A stretch of 64,000 bases of DNA from the NCBI GenBank assembly GCA_903899015.1, contig CAIUHP010000048.1, forward strand, positions 1-64,000, in the 5' to 3' direction. Origin of the DNA: an uncultured Armatimonadota bacterium (GTDB lineage Bacteria > Armatimonadota > Fimbriimonadia > Fimbriimonadales > Fimbriimonadaceae). The translations under genes were made by a program, and so were the position numbers. The notes under the pieces are model-generated. The model ran no database searches and was not told where the DNA came from. It was given only the letters and a program-made list of their open reading frames with translations. The stretch's first letter is position 1. Each line of letters opens with the position of its first letter. Positions 1 to 8,210 of the stretch are shown here, in pieces.

Positions 1-1005
1 AATGTCATCTTCTGGCTTGGTAGCCGCAAGCGTCTCTGAAATCTGCCTCAAGAGTTCAGGCAAGCCCTGTCCGGTGAAACCAGAAACGGGGAACATCGGC
101 TTGCCAAGCTTCTCGAATCGCTCTCTCAGCTCATTGAATTCACCCGACGGAATGACATCCACCTTGTTGAGAGCAATGATTCGAGGGCGTTGCCACACTG
201 CCTCCGAGTAAAGGCGAACTTCGTCTTCGATCGTGTGGTAGTTCGCGACCGGATCGGAGCCGTCATTGGGATAGCAGTCCACTACATGAACGAGCACTCG
301 ATTCCGCTCGACGTGTTTCAGGAATTGGTGACCGAGCCCGATTCCCAAGCTGGCTCCTTGAATGAGCCCAGGCATATCCGCCATCACGAACGTGTCTTCT
401 TGGTAGTACACGACTCCAAGGTTCGGAATGATGGTCGTGAATGCGTAATCTGCAATCTTGGGCTTGGCTGCACTCACACGTGAGATGAGAGTGCTCTTCC
501 CAGCGTTTGGCAAACCAATGAGTCCAACATCGGCCAATAGTTTGAGCTCAAGTTTGGCAACGATCTTTTCTGGAGGAGCTCCTTTTTGTGCGAAATTGGG
601 AGCTTGTCGGACACTGCTGGTGTAGTGCGAGTTTCCAAATCCGCCCTTGCCACCTTGGCAGAGAACGTATCGCATTCCGTTGGTAGCCATATCGACGACA
701 ACTTCACCCGTCAAAGTGTCGGTTACAACGGTGCCGACCGGAACTTTTACTTCAACATTCTTCGCATCTTTTCCGCGCTTGTTGCCGACACCATGGCCGC
801 CGTCGCCAGCCTCAACATGTACTTGAAGCTTTAAATCGTATAGAGTTCGTCGGTTTCGGTCAGCGATGAGAATGAGGTCACCACCTCTTCCGCCGTCCGC
901 TCCATTGGGGCCGCCACGAGGTACGTGTTTTTCTCTGTGAAAACTGACCGCTCCCGAGCCGCCGCGGCCAGAGCTAAACGTAACAACCGCTTCGTCCAAG
1001 AACAT
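1..1005 (-). CDS. obgE: GTPase Obg/CgtA (partial, C-terminus beyond the window)
   Basis: Ribosome-associated GTPase that acts in late 50S assembly and stress control. The visible 335 codons begin MFLDEAVVTFSSGRGGSGAV, the glycine-rich Obg fold (about residues 1-158). A G domain follows, with P-loop GLPNAGKST, switch motif DMPGLI and NKVD specificity motif. The frame stays open to position 1, so the C-terminal end is missing because of the window edge, not a mutation. The start is ATG at 1003-1005. It is divergent from the helicase gene with about 128 bp between the starts, which should hold both promoters. Family assignment is firm from sequence motifs. Confidence 0.96.
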   Translation of the reverse strand, partial: MFLDEAVVTFSSGRGGSGAVSFHREKHVPRGGPNGADGGRGGDLILIADRNRRTLYDLKLQVHVEAGDGGHGVGNKRGKDAKNVEVKVPVGTVVTDTLTGEVVVDMATNGMRYVLCQGGKGGFGNSHYTSSVRQAPNFAQKGAPPEKIVAKLELKLLADVGLIGLPNAGKSTLISRVSAAKPKIADYAFTTIIPNLGVVYYQEDTFVMADMPGLIQGASLGIGLGHQFLKHVERNRVLVHVVDCYPNDGSDPVANYHTIEDEVRLYSEAVWQRPRIIALNKVDVIPSGEFNELRERFEKLGKPMFPVSGFTGQGLPELLRQISETLAATKPEDDI

Positions 1006-1133
1006 AGACAACAGTTTACCTGCACCCTGTTGGCCGTCACAAACAAGTCCACAGCACTCGCTTGATTAGGTGAACGAACGATTTGCCAAGGTTGATCTTT
1101 CGAGCGATAGAATAGTAGAGCCCACTTTAACTT

Positions 1134-3593
1134 ATGATTTCGAAGCTCGAGGCTTGGTTCCACTCTCGCGGGTGGTCGGCATTTTCTTTTCAAAAAGACG
1201 TTTGGAACGCTTACCTGAACGGTGAGAGTGGCCTCATTCACTCGGCAACGGGAACCGGAAAGACGCTCTCTGCCTGGATGGGACCGTTGGCAGAATGGCT
1301 TCAAGAGAACCCTGAAGGCACTTTCGGACCAACACTGCGAAAGGATTCACCGGGCCTGAGGGTCCTTTGGATCACGCCACTTCGAGCCTTGGCGGCGGAT
1401 ACCGAGAAATCACTTCAACTTCCACTTGAAGACCTTGGGATTCCTTGGACGGTAGAGATTCGAACGGGTGATACGTCCCAGGGCTTACGCAAGAAACAGA
1501 ACGAACAACTGCCGACTGCCCTTATTACAACCCCCGAAAGCCTGATGCTCATGCTAACGAGGAGTGATTCAGAAGAATTATTCGGTGATTTGCGTTGTAT
1601 CGTCGTAGATGAGTGGCATGAACTACTGTCAACAAAGCGTGGAGTTCAGACTGAGCTCGCTCTCGCCCGTTTAAGGCATTTAAGACCCGAAGTACGTACC
1701 TGGGGGGTAAGTGCGACACTCGGCAATCTAGGCGGCGCGTTGGATGCCCTGCTGGGCCCCAAGAATAATGGAATCACCGTTCAAGGACACTTGGAAAAGG
1801 AAATCGTCATCGATTGTGTCCTTCCGAAAAATATCGCCAGGTTTCCGTGGTCTGGTCACTTTGGAGTAACCATGGTTCCCGCGGTTGTTGAAGCCATTGA
1901 AGGAGGTGGCTCCTGCCTTATCTTTACCAACACAAGGTCGCAAACGGAGATCTGGCATCAGCAAATCCTTGACAGTCGGCCTGAGTGGAAAGACGAAGTG
2001 GCGATTCATCACGGATCGCTCGATCGTTCTGTTCGGGACCAAGTCGAATCGGATCTGAAGTCTGGGAAGTTGCGAGCGGTCGTTTGCACCTCTAGTTTGG
2101 ATCTCGGAGTGGATTTTTCACCCGTCGATCGAGTTTTGCAGGTGGGAAGCCCGAAAGGCGTGGCGCGTCTTTTGCAACGAGCGGGGCGCAGTGGTCACCG
2201 TCCCGGTGTTCCTAGCCGAGTCACGTGTGTTCCGACTCACGCGTTTGAGCTGGTCGATATTGCTTCAGCTCGAGCAGCCGCGCTGGCTGGGCATGTCGAG
2301 GCAAGGAAGAACTTATCAAAGCCTCTCGATGTGCTTGCACAGCATCTGGTTAGCATTGCGGTTGGTGCGGGATTCCGCTCCGACGATCTCCTAGCGGAAG
2401 TTCGCTCGACGGATGCATATCAAACACTGACCGACGAAGAATGGCAGTGGGTTCTGGATTTCGTGGTCCGTGGCGGCGAGTCATTGCGGGCTTATCCTGA
2501 ATATCGACGGGTAGTGAAGGGGGATGATGGGGTCTACCGAGTAGTGGATAAGGATATCGCCAAGCGGCACCGTCTGACTATCGGCACAATCGTAAGTGAC
2601 TCAGCCATGACCGTGCAGATGGTGAATGGCTCTCGTTTGGGAACAGTAGAAGAGTCTTTTCTCACTCGCCTCAATCCGGGTGATCGATTCTTGTTTAGCG
2701 GCAAATTAGTCGAGTTTGTACGTGTTCGAGATATGACAGCCTGGGTCCGCAAAGCTACCAAGCGAACTGGCATTGTTCCGAGGTGGGCAGGTGGCCGTGT
2801 ACCTTTAACGACCGAACTTTCTCATGCCATTCGTCAGGAACTCGAGCACGTTAAATTTGGTGAGCTCCGTTCACCCGAAATGAAGTCGTTGGCGCCGATC
2901 TTAGAACTGCAGGCTCGATGGTCAGCCATTCCGGCTGAAAATGAGCTTCTGATCGAACGTGTTCAAACTTCCGAGGGACATCATCTCTTTGTCTACCCAT
3001 TCGAAGGTCGGCTTGTACATGAAGGGTTAGCGGCTCTATTTGCTTACCGATTATCTAGAAATCAATCCATCACCTTTAGCATGGCGTGCAACGACTATGG
3101 CTTTGAGTTATTGGCGCCTGAGGAGGCGAATTTAGACGCGGCACTCGTAAATGGACTACTTAGCTCCGTAGATTTGGCTGCTGATATTGTTGCAAGTTTG
3201 AACGCCGCAGAAATGGCCAAGCGGCAGTTCAGAGAAATTGCCAGGATCGCGGGATTGGTTTTTGAAGGGTTTCCTTGGATGAACAAATCAACCAAGCAAG
3301 TTCAGGCTACGAGCGGACTTTTCTTTGATGTTTTCGCACGCTATGACCCACAAAATTTACTTCTGCGACAAGCAGAAAGGGAAGTGCTCGAACGGCAACT
3401 GGAGCAGTCTCGCCTTGGGGAAGCTTTGGTTCGCCTTCAGCAAGCCAATATCCTCATGACGTATCCCCCGAAACCCACTCCCATGGCGTTTCCAATTCTT
3501 GTCGATCGTCTGCGAGGCACGGTTACAAGTGAGAATATTGGAGATCGAATCCAAAAAATGTCGCTCAAATTGGATAAAGAGGCAGACAGTTGA
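1134..3593 (+). CDS. Lhr-type (ligase-associated) DEXH-box helicase
   Basis: Predicted 3'-5' superfamily 2 DNA helicase of the Lhr class that is normally linked to a DNA ligase, a nuclease and the PdeM phosphoesterase. At 819 aa it has the size of the family. Visible motifs are Walker A ATGTGKT at about residues 38-44, the DEWH box at about 159-162, SAT near 193-195, and a second RecA domain ending in the arginine-finger stretch LLQRAGRSGHRPG. A long C-terminal Lhr extension follows. It is followed after 54 bp by the PdeM-like gene on the same strand, which supports a DNA-repair role. Start ATG; no strong Shine-Dalgarno sequence is visible. Confidence 0.9.
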   Translation: MISKLEAWFHSRGWSAFSFQKDVWNAYLNGESGLIHSATGTGKTLSAWMGPLAEWLQENPEGTFGPTLRKDSPGLRVLWITPLRALAADTEKSLQLPLEDLGIPWTVEIRTGDTSQGLRKKQNEQLPTALITTPESLMLMLTRSDSEELFGDLRCIVVDEWHELLSTKRGVQTELALARLRHLRPEVRTWGVSATLGNLGGALDALLGPKNNGITVQGHLEKEIVIDCVLPKNIARFPWSGHFGVTMVPAVVEAIEGGGSCLIFTNTRSQTEIWHQQILDSRPEWKDEVAIHHGSLDRSVRDQVESDLKSGKLRAVVCTSSLDLGVDFSPVDRVLQVGSPKGVARLLQRAGRSGHRPGVPSRVTCVPTHAFELVDIASARAAALAGHVEARKNLSKPLDVLAQHLVSIAVGAGFRSDDLLAEVRSTDAYQTLTDEEWQWVLDFVVRGGESLRAYPEYRRVVKGDDGVYRVVDKDIAKRHRLTIGTIVSDSAMTVQMVNGSRLGTVEESFLTRLNPGDRFLFSGKLVEFVRVRDMTAWVRKATKRTGIVPRWAGGRVPLTTELSHAIRQELEHVKFGELRSPEMKSLAPILELQARWSAIPAENELLIERVQTSEGHHLFVYPFEGRLVHEGLAALFAYRLSRNQSITFSMACNDYGFELLAPEEANLDAALVNGLLSSVDLAADIVASLNAAEMAKRQFREIARIAGLVFEGFPWMNKSTKQVQATSGLFFDVFARYDPQNLLLRQAEREVLERQLEQSRLGEALVRLQQANILMTYPPKPTPMAFPILVDRLRGTVTSENIGDRIQKMSLKLDKEADS

Positions 3594-3647
3594 CGCAATT
3601 CTTGCTTGTCTGCTCAATATGTAGACATCTGATGCGCATAATCAATC

Positions 3648-4319
3648 GTGAGTCAATCACACGAAGTTGAGTTAGCCGGGGAACGACTGATTGCTGTGGC
3701 AGGTAAGGGCCTCTACTGGCCATCCCAATCCACTTTGTTTGTCGCAGATGTGCATTTGGGTAAAGATTCAGCGATGTTAGCGACAGGAATCCCGGTTCCT
3801 TTTGGAGCTACAACCGAGACGCTCGGTCGACTGACACAGATTCTTCATCAAACCAACGCTCAAAAGCTTGTTCTTTTGGGCGATTTGTGGCACGCAAAGC
3901 AAGGTCGATCTGAACGAGCTTACGGAGAGTTCATACAATGGCGTGAAGATCATCCCGATGTCGAAGTTGTGCTGGTGGAAGGGAATCACGACGTCAAAAG
4001 TGGAAGGCTAACCGGCAACGTTCGAATTGAAGAGGTCGCCGAGAAAACTCTTCTTCATCCTTTTGTGTTATGTCATTACCCACAGGAGGATCCTTCTGGT
4101 TATGTGTTGGCGGGACATGTGCATCCGGCCGTCGTTCTAGAAGGCTCGGGGCGCCAGGCGATCAAGCTTCCGTGCTTCTGGTTCGGTGATAAGTACGGAG
4201 TCTTGCCAGCGTTCGGAGAATTTACGGGCTGCGCAACGGTGTCTCCGAATTCCCGCGATCAAGTTCTTGTTGTGGCAGATAGTCGAATTTTCTCTGTATC
4301 CTGCTCAACAGCGGCCTAA
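3648..4319 (+). CDS. pdeM: Ligase-associated endonuclease/phosphoesterase PdeM-like
   Basis: Calcineurin-like metallophosphoesterase of the DNA-damage PdeM type, 223 aa. The five metal-binding blocks are visible: DVHLG (about residues 34-38), GDLWH, EGNHD, CHYP and AGHVHP. The family is usually encoded with an Lhr-like helicase, an ATP-dependent ligase and a beta-lactamase-fold exonuclease; here only the helicase is adjacent. The start is GTG at 3648, because no in-frame ATG precedes the conserved region. It is probably co-transcribed with the helicase. Endonuclease activity is known for relatives and is inferred here. Confidence 0.87.
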   Translation: MSQSHEVELAGERLIAVAGKGLYWPSQSTLFVADVHLGKDSAMLATGIPVPFGATTETLGRLTQILHQTNAQKLVLLGDLWHAKQGRSERAYGEFIQWREDHPDVEVVLVEGNHDVKSGRLTGNVRIEEVAEKTLLHPFVLCHYPQEDPSGYVLAGHVHPAVVLEGSGRQAIKLPCFWFGDKYGVLPAFGEFTGCATVSPNSRDQVLVVADSRIFSVSCSTAA

Positions 4320-4374
4320 ATTGTTGCGACGAATAAGGCGGTATGCGCTTGGCTCAAGGTAACTTTCGAGAGTA

Positions 4375-5130
4375 ATGTCCATCCCAATTGCTCTCCAACT
4401 CTATTCGGTGCGCGAAGATTGCGCACGAGACTTTTTTGGCACCATCGCCAAAGTTGCTGCCATGGGATATTCCGGCGTCGAATTTGCCGGATATCACGGA
4501 GCGTCTGCCGAAGATATTCGTAAAGTGCTGGATGATAACGGTCTCATGTGTGCAGGAACCCATGCTGGTTTCGACACTTTGCAGGACGACCGTCTCGAAG
4601 AGACGATTCGCTTCCATTCCGTTTTAGGTTGCTCCAATTTGGTGGTGCCTTGGCTACCAGAATCAACTCGTGCGACTCCCGAAGCTTGCAAAGAAACCGC
4701 TGATCGATTGAACGTCGTAGCTGAAAAGCTGAAGGCACACGGGATGCGAACTGGCTTCCACTGCCATCAGGGCGATATGACTCCACTTGAGGGTGGAAAG
4801 AGTGCTTGGGATCTTCTTGGAGAACTCACCGTTCCTGAATTCATCATGCAGTACGACACTGCAAACGGAATGTCGGGCGGTGCAGATCCGGTCCAGCCGA
4901 TCCTCGACTTCCCAGGGCGAGGAATCACTGTGCACCTAAAGGAATGGTCAGGAGAGCATGGTGCGAAGGTCATTGGAGAAGGAATGATTCCTTGGGCCAA
5001 GGTGTTTGAAGCTTGCGAGACGGTTGGTGGAACCCAATGGTATGTCGTCGAGCACGAATCCTACGAAGGGATGACTCCTCTTGAAGCGGTGGAAGCTTGC
5101 TTAAAGAATCTTCGAGGAATGGGCAAATAG
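4375..5130 (+). CDS. Sugar phosphate isomerase/epimerase (AP-endonuclease-2-like TIM barrel)
   Basis: Cytoplasmic TIM-barrel enzyme of the xylose isomerase-like superfamily, 251 aa. The N-terminus IALQLYSVREDCARDFFGT is typical of this group. Metal and substrate segments HCHQGD, MQYDTANG, HLKEW and VVEHESYE follow in the expected order near the barrel strand ends. The substrate cannot be read from the sequence. The gene stands alone and ends immediately before a strong bidirectional terminator. It lies 55 bp after pdeM, so co-transcription with the repair genes is possible, though function does not suggest it. Confidence 0.87.
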   Translation: MSIPIALQLYSVREDCARDFFGTIAKVAAMGYSGVEFAGYHGASAEDIRKVLDDNGLMCAGTHAGFDTLQDDRLEETIRFHSVLGCSNLVVPWLPESTRATPEACKETADRLNVVAEKLKAHGMRTGFHCHQGDMTPLEGGKSAWDLLGELTVPEFIMQYDTANGMSGGADPVQPILDFPGRGITVHLKEWSGEHGAKVIGEGMIPWAKVFEACETVGGTQWYVVEHESYEGMTPLEAVEACLKNLRGMGK

Positions 5131-5139
5131 ACCAAAAAA

Positions 5140-5173
5140 CTCCGCTTTGCTCTTGGCAAGGCGGAGCTTTTTT
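5140..5173. terminator. Bidirectional intrinsic terminator
   Basis: An 11-bp stem (5140-5150 with 5156-5166, one G-T pair) and a 5-nt loop are followed by seven Ts on the plus strand. On the minus strand the same stem is followed by TTTTTT. It therefore serves both the isomerase gene and the convergent small gene at 5180-5428. Confidence 0.88.
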
Positions 5174-5179
5174 TACTCC

Positions 5180-5428
5180 TTATACTCGGCTACTTGGATC
5201 GATGACCTTTTCCATACCGGTCGTAGCGAGTGAGTCAAGGCGGATCAATGCGTCGCGAGTTTCAACATCGGTTGCAACGTCGTGAACGCTATAAAGCTTG
5301 CCATGAATGACGAGTCGCTGCCCTCTCGTTGGCAAGGAATCAAGTTCCCCCTTGAAGAGAAGGTTGCCCGTGCGGTCGAAGTAGAAGGCGCTAAATGTAG
5401 ATTTAAAGAGGGTGTTTTGTGGGTCCAT
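5180..5428 (-). CDS. Small conserved-looking protein of unknown function (82 aa)
   Basis: I do not recognise a family. The ORF starts at ATG 5428 behind a plausible Shine-Dalgarno AAAGGAAC and stops 7 bp before the bidirectional terminator, which argues that it is real. The protein has no signal peptide or membrane segment. Its pattern looks like a small beta fold: AFYFD, LPTRG, and YSVHDV. The same spaced pattern occurs in the 89-aa protein at 10466-10735 on the other side of the pilin island, so the two may be distant relatives. Function unknown. Confidence 0.6.
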   Translation of the reverse strand: MDPQNTLFKSTFSAFYFDRTGNLLFKGELDSLPTRGQRLVIHGKLYSVHDVATDVETRDALIRLDSLATTGMEKVIDPSSRV

Positions 5429-5779
5429 CCTTGTTCCTTTGGCGAATATGATTGCTTGCGATTGAAACCAATCCTGAAATTAAGATTTTTAACGGTGCCT
5501 CGAATCCGTTCTCGATTCAGCCATGAAATTTGACTGTGACGACATGTCATTGTTTCGCCTGTTACATATTCAGTATCGGTCAAATCTGCTGACTCTTGCT
5601 TAGGACGTGGAGATTTTTGAGCGCTAATTTCGATAGGTTCTTTTCATCGTATGAAGGTGCAATGGATGGCCATTACAGCTAGCATAAAATCACGAATATT
5701 TGGCTTGAGTACCGGAAATCCGTGACCCATAAATGGGGACTTTTACCTATTTGGTGGAAAGCGGAAACTCCATAACGTG
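5429..5779. other. Intergenic region upstream of pilin 1
   Basis: About 350 bp without a convincing gene, between the divergent 82-aa gene and the first pilin. It is fairly AT-rich in its right half and should contain the promoters of both. The only clear element is the pilin leader motif at 5722-5741. An ORF on the minus strand across 5245-5583 is judged a shadow. Confidence 0.5.
5722..5741 (+). promoter_or_regulatory. Pilin leader element, copy 1
   Basis: GTGACCCATAAATGGGGACT lies 58 nt before the chosen ATG of pilin 1. Closely similar sequences occur at the same distance before pilins 2 and 3, with consensus GTGACCC, a short spacer, then GGGACT. CCC and GGG can pair into a small hairpin in the 5' leader. 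Its role is unknown; a translation or RNA-stability element is an inference. Confidence 0.55.
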
Positions 5780-6166
5780 ATGAAACCAAACGCAATTCGT
5801 CGAACCCAGAAGGGCTTTACGCTCATCGAACTCCTCGTCGTCGTCCTTATCTTGGGCATTCTAACTGCGATTGCTTTGCCTTCGTACCTCAGCAGTGTTC
5901 AGACGGGTCGTCAAGGTGCTGCAAACGGAAATGCTCGAGCATTGGCATCGGCAGTTATGGCTAAGTCGCTCGGAACCGGTGGTTTCGACACGACGCTTGC
6001 CGACTACGCCACCGACATGGGTGGCGCGATTCCCATGAATCCTTGCACGGGTAATAACACCGGTTACACGATCACCGCTACCACTACGACCGCTGCAATT
6101 ACCGCCAATTCGGGCACAAATTGCGGTACGTGGACTCCTACAACATTCAACATCGTTAGCCCTTAG
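5780..6166 (+). CDS. Type IV major pilin-like protein, copy 1
   Basis: Short pilin of 128 aa. The leader MKPNAIRRTQKG is followed by [25 protein letters not shown], here written as two overlapping motifs: FTLIEL with Glu5, then a hydrophobic helix. Cleavage by a prepilin peptidase after Gly is expected. The globular part carries two cysteines (NPCTG and TNCGTW) that could form the C-terminal disulfide loop seen in type IV pilins. ATG at 5780 is preferred to GTG at 5777. Pilin 2 is 178 bp downstream and pilin 3 is 3.6 kb away. The mature part differs from pilin 3 at about three residues. A hairpin terminator follows. Confidence 0.93.
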   Translation: MKPNAIRRTQKGFTLIELLVVVLILGILTAIALPSYLSSVQTGRQGAANGNARALASAVMAKSLGTGGFDTTLADYATDMGGAIPMNPCTGNNTGYTITATTTTAAITANSGTNCGTWTPTTFNIVSP

Positions 6167-6191
6167 TTTTCTAACGGTTGAGACCATCCAT

Positions 6192-6230
6192 AAGGAGTCT
6201 TCTGAGGATAGAACCTCAGGGGACTTCTTT
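6192..6230 (+). terminator. Hairpin terminator after pilin 1
   Basis: Arms AAGGAGTC-CTGAGG and CCTCAG-GACTTCTT pair around a 6-nt loop with small internal mismatches, followed by a weak TTT tract. It would separate pilin 1 from pilin 2 transcription, or act as a partial stop. Confidence 0.6.
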
Positions 6231-6289
6231 GCTGAAGGGAGGCACGTTTGAGGCCAGTTGAATAGGGTAAGGAAACTATACGGAAAAGG

Positions 6290-6311
6290 GTGACCCCTAA
6301 GTCGGGACTGG
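6290..6311 (+). promoter_or_regulatory. Pilin leader element, copy 2
   Basis: GTGACCCCTAAGTCGGGACT followed by GG lies 54 nt before the ATG of pilin 2. It matches the elements before pilins 1 and 3 in both sequence and spacing. Unknown function. Confidence 0.55.
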
Positions 6312-6343
6312 CATACAGGTTTAGTGAACGCGAAAATATTAAT

Positions 6344-6733
6344 ATGAGCACGCCAGTTAGTTCTCGCAATTTTAGAAAGGGTTTCACTCTCATTGAGCTT
6401 TTAGTCGTCGTATTGATCCTCGGCATCCTCATCGCAATTGCCTTGCCATCATATTTGAGCTCTGTAAACACAGGACGCCAAGGTGCAGCAAACGCGAATG
6501 CAAGGGCACTTGCTTCCGCAGTCATGGCGAAATCGCTTGGTACAGGAAGTTTCGATACGACGCTCGCCGACTATGCAACTGATATGGGTGGATCTCTTCC
6601 CAAGAATCCTTGCACAGGAACAACAACCGGATATTCGATCACTGCGACTGCAACGACGGCCGCGATTGCTGCCACGTCAGGAACGGGTTGCGGTACATGG
6701 ACGCCAACAACGTTCAACATTGTTAGCCCCTAG
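6344..6733 (+). CDS. Type IV major pilin-like protein, copy 2
   Basis: A 129-aa paralog of pilins 1 and 3. The leader MSTPVSSRNFRKG precedes [16 protein letters not shown], with Glu5 present and Gly at -1. The C-terminal cysteines and the terminal TWTPTTFNIVSP are conserved. The start is ATG 6344, since the longer reading frame from 6290 would include the leader element and give an unusually long prepilin leader. It is slightly more divergent than the other two (for example GSFDTT and GSLPKNPC). A very strong terminator follows, so it can be a single-gene unit. Confidence 0.93.
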   Translation: MSTPVSSRNFRKGFTLIELLVVVLILGILIAIALPSYLSSVNTGRQGAANANARALASAVMAKSLGTGSFDTTLADYATDMGGSLPKNPCTGTTTGYSITATATTAAIAATSGTGCGTWTPTTFNIVSP

Positions 6734-6766
6734 TTTTTAGCGAAACTAACTAAGCTACATTTTTAA

Positions 6767-6804
6767 GGCCCCACACAGGATGAGATCCTGTGTGGGGCCT
6801 TTTA
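6767..6804 (+). terminator. Strong intrinsic terminator after pilin 2
   Basis: Perfect 15-bp stem (6767-6781 with 6785-6799), 3-nt loop GAG, then TTTT. It lies between pilin 2 and the convergent anti-sigma gene. Confidence 0.93.
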
Positions 6805-6868
6805 CTGCGTAAACCCGCCCTCAGTACTTTGGGGAATGTTGCGCTACGATCGTATGACTCCCCATTTG

Positions 6869-7603
6869 TTAAGAATGAGCGCGGCTCTCATAGAGACTTT
6901 GAAAGGCCGCAAGAGCATTTGCATCGCAGTCTGAAACCGCAATATAGTGGAGCCCTTTTGCGTCCCAATAACGGAAGTTAAAACCATCTCGAATTGTCGA
7001 TCGATGGGTAGGAACTTGATTGTCGCGAAGCACATAAAGGCTAATAACGTGATTTCTTAAACCATAAACTAAAACCGCCGCCGGCGAACCAGAAATAAGG
7101 TCCAGTCGGCCGCCTAAAAGCGGAATCTGTTGATTTTTTAGATCAATCACCTGAGGAGCCAAAGGCACTTTGCCCGAAAACCATGGACCCACCGTATGCC
7201 GGTCACTGGAAACGACATCGACCATATGGCCAGGCATAAGTGAACGGATGTGGGATGTTAGGATCTCCGATTCAATCGTTTGTGGCCTTGGTTGAAGCAA
7301 CAAGATAGCACCCCACACGAGAGAGGCACAAATAGCTCCGCCTCCAAAACTCCAGACAGGGAAGACCCAACGCGATTTCTTTGGCGGCGTCCCGAAACTC
7401 TTTCGCATTCGGGCTTCAAATTCTGGAGAAGGCGAGAAATTTGAAGTCTTACGGATTGAGGACTTCAGAGATTGGTGAGTGGAATATTCGGTTTGACAAA
7501 GCTTACAGGTGCTAAGGTGGTTCCTGACGGCAGCTTCCTCAACTGGTCCAAGTTCACCGTCTATATAGGCATTCATGGCCTGATTTGCTTCACTACAAGT
7601 CAT
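6869..7603 (-). CDS. Membrane anti-sigma factor with zinc-finger domain
   Basis: 244 aa. The N-terminal anti-sigma domain has the zinc motif Cys3 with H29-x3-C33-x2-C36 (NHLSTCKLC). A membrane helix follows at roughly residues 80-105 (WSFGGGAICASLVWGAILLL). The rest would lie outside the cytoplasmic membrane as a sensor region of unknown fold. The gene overlaps the upstream ECF sigma gene by 4 bp, the usual arrangement for a sigma/anti-sigma pair. It is expected to sequester that sigma factor until an envelope signal arrives. The signal cannot be read from the sequence. Confidence 0.9.
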   Translation of the reverse strand: MTCSEANQAMNAYIDGELGPVEEAAVRNHLSTCKLCQTEYSTHQSLKSSIRKTSNFSPSPEFEARMRKSFGTPPKKSRWVFPVWSFGGGAICASLVWGAILLLQPRPQTIESEILTSHIRSLMPGHMVDVVSSDRHTVGPWFSGKVPLAPQVIDLKNQQIPLLGGRLDLISGSPAAVLVYGLRNHVISLYVLRDNQVPTHRSTIRDGFNFRYWDAKGLHYIAVSDCDANALAAFQSLYESRAHS

Positions 7604-8133
7604 AGCGGTGACTCCTGTAATTTCTCTCGCAAGTTATCAGCAAGCGCTTTTCGGGCTCTCGAGAGACGAGACATGACGGTACCAATGGGACTTCCAATGA
7701 CTTGGCTGATCTCGGCATACGACATGTCTTCAAACTCCCGCATGATCACTATTTCTCGCATGTATTCTGGAAGCGCTTCAATTGCATCGTGGATGTCCTC
7801 TTCATCAAGCTTTCGAAGGAGGATTCCTTCAGGGTCCGATTCATTTCTGAGGGAAGTATCTTCCTGAAAAGATTCATCAAGGGGCTCGTAGCTCAACCGA
7901 CGTTTCTCTTCGATATGCCTCAAACACCGATTTCGCACGATCTGAAGTAACCAGGGTTTGGCGTAGGGGCTACGCAAAGTAGAAAACGACTTGTAGGCAC
8001 TAACAAGTGCATCTTGCACCACGTCTTCTGCAGTTTGATCATTTCCGAGAATCCAGCGGGCCAACGCAAAGGCTGACCCGAGATGCACCAGCACCATCGA
8101 TTCAAATCGATCTGCTTCCGCCCGGTTATTCAT
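7600..8133 (-). CDS. ECF-type RNA polymerase sigma factor
   Basis: 177-aa extracytoplasmic-function sigma factor. Region 2 is visible as LGNDQTAEDVVQDALVSAYK and AKPWLLQIVRNRCL. Region 4 is visible as EYMREIVIMREFEDMSYAEI with GTVMSRLSRARKAL. It overlaps its anti-sigma factor by 4 bp and follows the phosphoesterase-cupredoxin gene after 77 bp, so the three probably form one transcript. The target promoters are likely to include its own operon; a candidate ECF-like promoter lies before the first gene. Whether it also drives the flanking pilin genes is inference. Confidence 0.94.
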   Translation of the reverse strand: MNNRAEADRFESMVLVHLGSAFALARWILGNDQTAEDVVQDALVSAYKSFSTLRSPYAKPWLLQIVRNRCLRHIEEKRRLSYEPLDESFQEDTSLRNESDPEGILLRKLDEEDIHDAIEALPEYMREIVIMREFEDMSYAEISQVIGSPIGTVMSRLSRARKALADNLREKLQESPL

Positions 8134-8210
8134 CGGTATTAAGCATCTATATTGAGGGACCTACATATTCTGTTGCCTGAAGTGTACGACGCTAGATCCA
8201 GAATTGATCG

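Noticed and set aside
831-1304. 157-codon frame on the minus strand
   Set aside because: It runs across the obg N-terminus and the helicase start in a wrong frame and has no family features.
5245-5583. 112-codon frame on the minus strand
   Set aside because: It overlaps the 82-aa gene in another frame, and the latter has better ribosome-binding and terminator support.
6304-6330. Sigma-54 promoter before pilin 2
   Set aside because: GACTGGCATAC looks like a -24 element, but no GC at the right distance follows, and the other pilins lack it.
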